From contig JBOHVS010000406.1 of the NCBI GenBank assembly GCA_050735975.1, forward strand, positions 1 through 7,476: DNA of 7,476 nt. The letters run 5' to 3'. Made by a program: the position numbers and the translations under genes. Shown here in pieces: positions 1 to 4,538 of this stretch (its first letter is position 1; the number at the start of each line of letters is the position of its first letter). A model generated the notes under the pieces. It worked only from the letters and a program-made list of their open reading frames with translations. It had not been told where the DNA came from and ran no database searches. The stretch is from DATMBL01 sp050735975. GTDB lineage: Bacteria; Desulfobacterota; Binatia; UBA9968.

Positions 1-20
1 CGCTATGCTTTTCTCTCATC

Positions 21-86
21 GGCGTATCCTTTCTCTGCCTGTTCCACCAGGCAGCCTTTCGTTTTGGGTTTACGAAAGGGTACGCC
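21..86. repeat. Compact inverted-repeat element that can fold as a three-way junction
   Basis: Three sets of complementary arms lie within 66 bases. The outer arms 21-33 and 74-86 pair over 13 positions with one G-T. Inside, 35-41 pairs perfectly with 48-54 (7 bp, 6-base loop), and 55-62 pairs perfectly with 72-79 (8 bp, 9-base loop). Two folds are possible. Either the outer stem shortens to 6 bp (21-26 with 81-86) and closes a junction carrying both inner hairpins, or the full 13-bp outer stem forms and the 55-62/72-79 hairpin is lost. It begins 29 bases past the stop of the minus-strand VOC ORF. It could be a terminator-like 3' structure, a structured RNA, or a small palindromic mobile repeat. 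It matches no riboswitch family that I recognise. The arms are seen directly; any role is inference. Confidence 0.6.
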
Positions 87-115
87 TACCTATTTCTCAT
101 TTCCACACTTTTTGA

Positions 116-343
116 TTATAGCTCCTCTTTGGCCGATTCAAGGCTGTCTACCATAAAGCCTATGTGGTTAATACCTTGTTCTTCCGCACGCTTGATCAGA
201 GCTACATTGATGTAACCGTCGGAAAGCCAGATGTTGCCGCGCTCATTCTTTCTGATAATTTTTAAATCGAATGCGCTGCAGTAAAAGTTGGCCATCTGCT
301 CCGGGTCTTCGGTATAGAATGCGATGTGTCGAATTTGCGCCAT
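116..343 (-). CDS. Truncated VOC (glyoxalase/bleomycin-resistance/dioxygenase fold) protein
   Basis: This 75-residue product begins MAQIRHIAFYTEDPEQMANF. That is a typical first beta-alpha unit of a VOC module, where a strand carries an early His (residue 6) and a helix includes NFYCSAF. A second-module start follows as GINHIGFMVDSLESAKEEL and then a stop. VOC proteins usually have about 120-140 residues made of two beta-alpha-beta-beta-beta modules, so most of the second module and its metal ligands are missing. The start is well supported: AAGGAGG (complement of 349-355) sits five bases before the ATG. In the +2 frame just after the stop, I-K-K-C-G can be read, which is how such proteins usually continue. 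A small frameshift therefore probably truncated the gene. It is probably a non-functional remnant, although a short translated product cannot be excluded. No specific substrate can be assigned. Confidence 0.75.
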   Translation of the reverse strand: MAQIRHIAFYTEDPEQMANFYCSAFDLKIIRKNERGNIWLSDGYINVALIKRAEEQGINHIGFMVDSLESAKEEL

Positions 344-355
344 GCTTTCCTCCTT

Positions 356-639
356 TACGCGGCATAGATCGTTTGTTTATGACTGTAATGTGATCGCAAC
401 CAACTTATCGCAATGCTATCTGGGAAGCACCCACACGCACTCTTTAGGATTCACCTTGACCATTTGTCAATGGTTTAATTTCCCCTCCATGCGTCCGAGT
501 TCCGCGGGTTCCCACCGGCCCGCCCCATATCGCGTCCTCGACCTCGTCAACTGTAAATCCGCACTCGGTGGTAGAACTCAAGGCATGGGCTGAGAGCTTT
601 ACGGGATTAATTTAGAAGCACGCAAACTAACTCAGGTCT
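356..639. other. Intergenic region without a supported gene
   Basis: Apart from the candidate promoter near 441-470 and its small overlapping hairpin, I see no gene, tRNA or repeat here. The ORF that can be opened on the plus strand from 324 overlaps the start of the VOC gene, has no SD sequence and shows no recognisable protein pattern. The stretch separates the VOC remnant from the transposase remnant. Confidence 0.5.
441..470 (-). promoter_or_regulatory. Possible sigma70-type promoter for the VOC ORF
   Basis: On the minus strand, a consensus TTGACA (complement of 465-470) is followed after 18 bases by TAAAGA (complement of 441-446), a weak -10 match. It would place the transcript start roughly 90 bases before the VOC start codon. 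The -35 hexamer also overlaps a 6-bp hairpin (459-464 with 469-474). The -35 match is exact but the -10 is poor, so this is only a candidate. Confidence 0.3.
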
Positions 640-970
640 TTATTTTTGATGTTCGCCAACCATTTTCAGTAGCCGGCTGATCGTAGAGTAATGCAAGCGA
701 AGATAATTCGCGACTTCCATGTGGCTGTAGCCGTATCGGCTCACCACCTGAGCGATAACCCTATCCCTCGATGCTTCCGATCACGGACGCCATCAAACAG
801 TTTCTGAAGAGATGGCCTTCCCAGAAACCGTTGCCCCTTCGGTATCTCGCGAATCTCCGCTTTTCCCGTTACGTGGCCGAGCAATGCCTCCGCAAAACCC
901 TCGACCCCCAAAACACTCTGCGCCCTTAAGTCTTCCCAAATCGAAGCGCTGTGGATTCCAGCCTTGCGGG
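640..970 (-). pseudogene. Relic of a REP-associated (RAYT / Y1-type) transposase, C-terminal part
   Basis: Reading the minus strand without requiring a start codon gives two joined segments. Upstream of a break (about 968 down to 768) is KAGIHSASIWEDLRAQ, then SVLGVEGFAEALLGHV, then EIREIPKGQRFLGRPSLQ. This matches the usual post-catalytic region of RAYT proteins: the W-x-x-L/V-R-x-Q-x-x-LG-x-x-x-F pattern followed by the I-P-x-x-QR-x-x-x-RPSL pattern. Two extra bases (or one lost) at 766-767 shift the frame. It then continues as RDRVIAQVVSRYGYSHMEV and ANYLRLHYSTISRLLK, the DnaA-like helix-turn-helix common at the C-terminus of these transposases, and ends at a TAA at 640-642. The N-terminal catalytic HUH/Tyr domain is not visible, so this is a dead fragment. 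RAYTs normally mobilise REP-like palindromic repeats. Homology above about 970 is uncertain; the frame stays open to about 1064 but is not recognisable there. Family assignment is by remembered motif pattern. Confidence 0.7.
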
Positions 971-1035
971 GAAAAGTTACGTTTCGATGAAAAATTTGCC
1001 TGAGAGCCGGATGTCGCTTGATATTGCACGGATCA

Positions 1036-1459
1036 CTGCTACTGTGAAACTTACTTTCATTCTTTTATGTCAAGCGTGAAGAAACAATTATCCGTCTTCT
1101 CGGTTTTGTTGAGCCTCGAATTTCTCTTCCTGGGCTTTTTCATTAACGGGACTTTTTCCTGGAGCAACCAGCATTTTCCGCCGCTGCTAAAGGCAGTCTC
1201 GCACACGAATGGCAAAGCCGTTAACTTAGATTCGCCGGTTAAAACTGCGGGCCGTTTTGTTTTTGAGAGATATGGCGAACTGACGCCACGCTCGGGTGAT
1301 TTTTTAACCGCAAAAAAGAACGCGGGAGTCTCCCTCCGAAGCTTCATCGTCGTTCCGCTTTTTTTCAGGATCACTTTAGCGCCCAAAGTTTCTCGCTACA
1401 TTTCCAAATCTGTTCTCAATATCTGATTTTCCTCCTCTTTCGTCCGAACCGTCTTCTCA
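1036..1459. other. Gene-poor stretch with only doubtful overlapping ORFs
   Basis: Two opposed ORFs cover this area. The plus-strand one (1067-1426, 119 residues) opens with ATG and has a hydrophobic N-terminal run (about residues 9-27) that could be a membrane anchor or signal. It has no SD sequence, and no family can be recognised. The minus-strand one (1057-1386) starts at TTG, also without an SD sequence. Neither shows conserved motifs, and at most one could be real. If one is real, the plus ORF is slightly better because of its ATG start and anchor-like N-terminus. I would not annotate either as a gene. Confidence 0.4.
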
Positions 1460-1491
1460 CTACAGCGATGAAAAATCATCAGCTGTAGTAG
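1458..1491. promoter_or_regulatory. Hairpin/operator-like inverted repeat upstream of the universal stress gene
   Basis: CTACAGC-GATGA at 1460-1471 pairs with TCATC-a-GCTGTAG at 1476-1488. That is 12 bp around an AAAA loop with one bulged A at 1481. It ends 46 bases before the ATG of the stress-protein gene, so it lies in the leader or promoter area. There is no T-run after it on the plus strand, which argues against a simple terminator. It could be an operator or a leader hairpin. The repeat is seen directly; a regulatory role is inference. Confidence 0.5.
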
Positions 1492-1534
1492 TGTTGGATT
1501 ATTGTTTCTCAAGTCAGCGGAGGAGGTTATTTTC

Positions 1535-2035
1535 ATGAATAGAGTTCGAAAAATTCTTGTCCCCATCAATTTCTCAGAGGATTCTGCTAACGGGCTCAAA
1601 TATGCCGTTTCGTTGGCGCAGGAAACGCAAGCCGAACTCGTAGTGCTGCATGTGACACAGAAAAAGGAGGCCGATTCCTTCTTGAGCTTACTCGCCGTTA
1701 TGGAAGGATGGCCCATGCTGAATCCTCCGGCCGCTATTCCTGTCGATCGATTGCTGGGTGAGAAAGCATTGGATCTTTACCGTTTTATCGAGAAGGTCGT
1801 CAAAAACCCCGGCCGGCTGAAAATCAGAAGAAAGGTCGCCCTCGGGAACAAAGAGGAACAAATTTTAGGAGTCGCCAAAGAGGAGAATATCGATTTAGTG
1901 GTGCTTGGCATGCGAAAACAATCCTTTTTCCCTTATCTGATGGCTCGAACAAGGTTGCTGAAAATGATCTCGAGATTTCCCTGTCCGGTGCTTCTTAAGC
2001 CCCCCTTTGGCGAGCCATGGCCGTATTTAGCATAG
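1535..2035 (+). CDS. Universal stress protein, UspA family, single domain
   Basis: This 166-residue protein has a one-domain Usp fold. Strand 1 with its Asp-region is RKILVPINFSEDSANGLKYA (residues 5-24). A helix and strand 2 follow (AELVVLHV, 33-40). The C-terminal part reads IDLVVLGM (119-126), ending with the family's SRFPCPVLL (146-154). Usp proteins are cytoplasmic, often dimeric, and tied to stress or starvation survival. The usual ATP loop G-x2-G-x9-G-S/T is damaged: G125 is kept, but the second Gly is K128 and the final G-S/T is R138-T139. ATP binding is therefore unlikely, and the protein may resemble the non-ATP UspA type. The ATG at 1535 was chosen over an upstream TTG at 1502 because GGAGGAGG (1519-1526) lies eight bases before it and the family N-terminus starts there. 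A 12-bp hairpin precedes the gene. No co-transcribed partner is evident, since the next gene is almost 290 bases away across a repeat element. Confidence 0.9.
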   Translation: MNRVRKILVPINFSEDSANGLKYAVSLAQETQAELVVLHVTQKKEADSFLSLLAVMEGWPMLNPPAAIPVDRLLGEKALDLYRFIEKVVKNPGRLKIRRKVALGNKEEQILGVAKEENIDLVVLGMRKQSFFPYLMARTRLLKMISRFPCPVLLKPPFGEPWPYLA

Positions 2036-2082
2036 TCGGGCCCCCGGGTTTCGCTCGGTAATTCGGCCCGGCAATTCGCTAG

Positions 2083-2235
2083 CCGCACGGGGGTAGTGGT
2101 TCAGTTAGGGGCTCACGAAGTTTGACGCAGGGAAAGATTCCTCGCTTCGGGCTCGGAATGACAACCAGATAAAGAATCTGTCATCTCGAACGAAGTGAGA
2201 GATCTTGAGCTAACTGAACCACTACCCTCGCGCGG
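2083..2235. mobile_element. MITE-like palindromic element with 26-bp imperfect terminal inverted repeats
   Basis: The arm 2091-2108 is the exact reverse complement of 2210-2227 (18 bp). Pairing continues outward to 2083 and 2235 with one mismatch (2087/2231) and one G-T (2090/2228). Inside, imperfect arms 2134-2163 and 2179-2206 pair again, so the whole 153 bases could fold as a long nested hairpin. The inner arms contain the ATTCCTCGCTTCG and CTCGGAATGAC type of wording found in dispersed repeats of many environmental bacterial genomes (established only as general recollection). No ORF lies inside. I see no clear target-site duplication. It fills most of the gap between the stress-protein gene and the ferritin-like gene. 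It might have been moved in trans by a transposase, possibly of the type left as a relic at 640-970, but that link is speculation. Confidence 0.65.
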
Positions 2236-2321
2236 GAGTGGCTTGACGATCAGTCCGGTATGTTGATAGCAAGAGTTACAAGTTATCGGGCTTTGCTCCG
2301 TAGAGCTTAAGGAGATCTTTT

Positions 2322-2969
2322 ATGGATAGCCGCGAGTTTGCAGAGACGATAGAGAAACAAGTCGCTGATTTTTGCAAAGCGCTCGATGCGAAGCCACCCG
2401 CCTACAGCTACATCCCGCTCACGAACGACGAGATGCGAATTAAAGTCATGCAAAGCCGGCTGTTCAACGAAGTCCGCGCAGGAGAGATCTTCGGCGGATG
2501 GCTGAAAAGCACACCAGAGCTGGACGTTAAGAAAACGCTCGCCGAGGCGACACACGAAGAGTACGTGCACGCGACTTTTCTGGAAGAAGCGCTGCGGAAA
2601 AAGGGCGCAGTACCCTATGCGTACAAACCGCTGCCGGCGCAGATGGCTATGTTCAATTCCTTCGAAGGGCTGACAGACACCGTCGAGCGGATCGCCGCCT
2701 TCCCCATGGCCGGCGAAGGCGTAGCCGACTACCTGATCGCAAAGTGTCTCAAGGCCGGCACGGTCCCGTCATGGGTGACTGAGCCTTACCAGAAAATACA
2801 CGAGGACGAAGAGGAACACGGCAACTACCCGTTCGATATTCTTGTCAAGTATGCAACGACGGCCGAAAAACAAGAAAAAGCCGCCCGCGCCGTAGCCATG
2901 AGCCTGGTGCTCAGGCGGCAGTACTTCGACAATCTGGATCGCTGGGTCTTCGACGACAAAGCGTACTAG
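2322..2969 (+). CDS. Ferritin-like di-iron four-helix-bundle protein
   Basis: This 215-residue, mostly helical, soluble protein has no signal peptide. It shows two carboxylate/His metal motifs. The first is Glu50 (or Glu55) on one helix, then E80-Y-V-H83 (in ATHEEYVHATFLEEAL). The second is Glu132 (AGEGVADYL), then E163-E-E-H166 (in KIHEDEEEHGNYPFD). The spacing of about 30 residues from each lone Glu to its ExxH matches the ferritin/R2/PaaA-type di-iron superfamily. Such proteins activate O2 or store iron. The length and the absence of a ferroxidase/ferritin signature favour a small oxygenase- or aldehyde-processing-like protein rather than storage ferritin, but the substrate is unknown. The start is set by AAGGAG (2309-2314), seven bases before ATG. 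It appears to be transcribed alone: the stop at 2967-2969 is followed by about 200 bases of non-coding sequence and then a convergent operon end. Confidence 0.85.
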   Translation: MDSREFAETIEKQVADFCKALDAKPPAYSYIPLTNDEMRIKVMQSRLFNEVRAGEIFGGWLKSTPELDVKKTLAEATHEEYVHATFLEEALRKKGAVPYAYKPLPAQMAMFNSFEGLTDTVERIAAFPMAGEGVADYLIAKCLKAGTVPSWVTEPYQKIHEDEEEHGNYPFDILVKYATTAEKQEKAARAVAMSLVLRRQYFDNLDRWVFDDKAY

Positions 2970-3062
2970 GTTCGAACCATGCTCCGATCAAGCATCCAGC
3001 GCGTTGGTTCTAGTCAGTGTCTCACGCTGTTTGTACTCTATCCAAGACAGCCTTAGTCGTCA

Positions 3063-3079
3063 GCTTGGCCGGAATGACG
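3063..3079. repeat. Decayed copy of a GCTTGG..GGAATGAC repeat
   Basis: GCTTGGCCGGAATGACG here resembles the complement of the hairpin loop region at 3134-3150 (GGCTTGGAATGACAGCC). It also resembles GCTTCGGGCTCGGAATGAC inside the palindromic element at 2144-2162. Three related strings within one kilobase suggest remains of the same dispersed repeat family. The copies are short, so chance is possible. Confidence 0.35.
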
Positions 3080-3124
3080 TTTGAAATAATTACGTGAATT
3101 TAAATCGGTTCTCGCAAAGCAATC

Positions 3125-3159
3125 GGCAAGGAAGGCTGTCATTCCAAGCCTTCCTTGCC
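3125..3159 (-). terminator. 13-bp perfect hairpin between convergent genes, probable transcription stop
   Basis: Arms 3125-3137 and 3147-3159 pair perfectly over 13 bp with a nine-base loop. The hairpin lies 21 bases past the stop of the binding-protein gene on the minus strand, and about 155 bases past the ferritin-like gene on the plus strand. There is no run of T after it on either strand, so a classic intrinsic terminator is not complete. It could act as an mRNA 3'-end stabiliser, a bidirectional stop, or be another copy of the local palindromic repeat family. Confidence 0.55.
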
Positions 3160-3179
3160 TTATCGGATCAATTCCGCCG

Positions 3180-4217
3180 CTACTTTTTCGTTGCGATAAT
3201 GATCTTTTGGAGTTTGCTCTTCAGTTGCGGCTTGAGGTTATACAAAGCCGCAAACTGCTTGGCCGCGTCCGGACCAGCTAGCGGTTTGATATCCAGCTTC
3301 GCCTTTTTCGCTTCAGCCAGAAATTCCGGATCCTTCATGGTTGCCATGAACGCCTTTTGCAGCAGCTCAAGGCGGCCCTTAGGCAAACCGGGAGGGACCG
3401 TATAGGGTCGCGCTAATTGCCCATAGGGACCGTTCACGATCTCGAGCATGGCCCGCGCGTCACCGGTCTTGGCATATTTTATCGCCAGCGGCACGTGCTT
3501 CAGCTCGGGATGCGACTCGGTCATGCTCTGAATTACAATACTCACATCTCCCGCCGCGATTCCCTTTTGCCAGGTTGGCTTGATTGACTCCCATGCCCAA
3601 CAACCCCCGTCGATTTCACCGCCATCCGCCGCCAGACGAATAGCGGAGGTTCCTTTAAAACCCGAGATCATCTGCATCGGCAGCCCAATGGCCTCAGCGA
3701 CGATCCTGGGAACATCGTCAGTGGTCGAGCCGGGCGCCGTGCCGCCCAACTTGACCGGCTTTTTCGCCGCCAACCAGTCATCGGCCGATTTGATGCCGCT
3801 GGCCTTGGTCAGCGCGCAGACTCCGGAATCCGCTACCGGCACGCCGAGGTAGCCAAACTTTCGTCCGTCGAATTTCGCCGCGGGGTTTCCAAGCGCTTGC
3901 TGAAGCACGAGCGGGCCGATCCAATTTCCTATGCTCAGACCGTCTGGTTTGGCGGCATTGAAAATGTGATTGGCGGCTATCAAACTGCCGGCGCCGGTCA
4001 TGTTTTCCACCACAACGTTTGGATTACCGGAAATATGTTTGCCGAGATGCCGCCCAATCACTCGGGAGTAGGTGTCAAAGCCGCCGCCCGCCGCAAAGCC
4101 GACGATAATTCGAACCGTCTTTCCTTGATAGAAGTCTTGTGCCGATACCCCTGCAGGAATCACCAATAGTGATCCCAGGAACAGGATCAGCGTTTTGAGG
4201 CCATTCATTCCAAACAT
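3180..4217 (-). CDS. Tripartite tricarboxylate transporter substrate-binding protein (TctC/Bug family)
   Basis: This 345-residue precursor has a Sec signal peptide: basic Lys8, a hydrophobic core at about 9-22, and a V-S-A cleavage site before Gln27. The mature protein starts QDFYQGKTVRIIVGFAAGGG, then FDTYSRVIGRHLGKH. Further motifs are VVVENMTGAGSLIAANHIF (68-86) and PDGLSIG (91-97), the standard first-lobe pattern of Bug receptors (family knowledge). These bind small carboxylates in the periplasm, with Asp48 in the loop that often contacts the ligand. Many are orphans without the TctA/TctB membrane partners, and none is seen here. AAGGAG (complement of 4224-4229) is six bases before the first ATG, so that start is preferred over the ATG at codon 4. 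It is the last gene of a minus-strand cluster with a ThDP enzyme and an amidohydrolase, which suggests uptake or sensing of their substrate. The ligand is unknown. Confidence 0.92.
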   Translation of the reverse strand: MFGMNGLKTLILFLGSLLVIPAGVSAQDFYQGKTVRIIVGFAAGGGFDTYSRVIGRHLGKHISGNPNVVVENMTGAGSLIAANHIFNAAKPDGLSIGNWIGPLVLQQALGNPAAKFDGRKFGYLGVPVADSGVCALTKASGIKSADDWLAAKKPVKLGGTAPGSTTDDVPRIVAEAIGLPMQMISGFKGTSAIRLAADGGEIDGGCWAWESIKPTWQKGIAAGDVSIVIQSMTESHPELKHVPLAIKYAKTGDARAMLEIVNGPYGQLARPYTVPPGLPKGRLELLQKAFMATMKDPEFLAEAKKAKLDIKPLAGPDAAKQFAALYNLKPQLKSKLQKIIIATKK

Positions 4218-4538
4218 AGTTTGCTCCTTTCGTCATGCACCCTGTTGAGTTGTAAGCCGCCCCCAGCGCGTCATCGATTGTTGGACGCTCAGGATAACCG
4301 ATAGCTTCATCCCCCCATCCCCCAAGCTGCAGTGAATCCCTTTACTAATTTGAATGCCTTATGTCAAAGCCGCGAACCAGCGATTTTTTTGCCTTTTTAA
4401 GGTCTTCGTCCCTTTTGGCTTCTGGCCTCATCATGAGAGCATGAATAAACCCGTAATGATGCGGGCGGGAATCGCTACGTCTGAGCCGCTGAGAGCCGCA
4501 TTAATAACCGTGAATCTCGCGACGGGCGGCAGGGAGAA
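4218..4538. other. 321-base gap inside the minus-strand cluster
   Basis: No gene is supported here. The gap contains the SD sequence of the binding-protein gene at its left end and a candidate promoter (4339-4367). It also has a weak hairpin (4450-4453 with 4462-4465) followed on the minus strand by TTTATT, which might act as a partial terminator after the ThDP gene. The plus-strand ORF at 4354-4557 has no SD sequence or recognisable motifs. A gap this long suggests that the binding-protein gene has its own control. Confidence 0.45.
4339..4367 (-). promoter_or_regulatory. Possible sigma70-type promoter for the binding-protein gene
   Basis: On the minus strand, an exact TTGACA (complement of 4362-4367) is followed after 17 bases by TAAAGG (complement of 4339-4344), a weak -10. 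It lies about 120 bases before the binding-protein ATG, inside the 321-base gap after the ThDP enzyme. The binding protein could therefore be expressed independently of the upstream genes. Only the -35 is strong. Confidence 0.3.

Noticed and set aside
793..1029. 78-residue minus-strand ORF as a gene
   Set aside because: It lies in a different frame from the recognisable transposase remnant at the same place, and has low-complexity Gly/Arg/Ser content without a match.
1057..1426. Opposed ORFs of 109 and 119 residues as real genes
   Set aside because: Neither has an SD sequence or recognisable family motifs, and they overlap almost completely. The hydrophobic N-terminus of the plus ORF alone is not enough.
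2037..2070. GC-rich 6-bp stem (2037-2042 with 2065-2070) right after the stress-protein stop, as a terminator
   Set aside because: The loop is 22 bases and there is no T-run; the pairing is too weak to call.
2969..2978. Perfect palindrome GGTTCGAACC, like a tRNA T-arm or an attachment site
   Set aside because: It overlaps the stop codon of the ferritin-like gene, and no acceptor stem, anticodon arm or CCA end can be built around it. Chance or a local palindrome is more likely.
4450..4465. Small hairpin followed by TTTATT as a terminator of the ThDP gene
   Set aside because: Only four base pairs form the stem; it is noted in the gap description but is too weak for a separate call.
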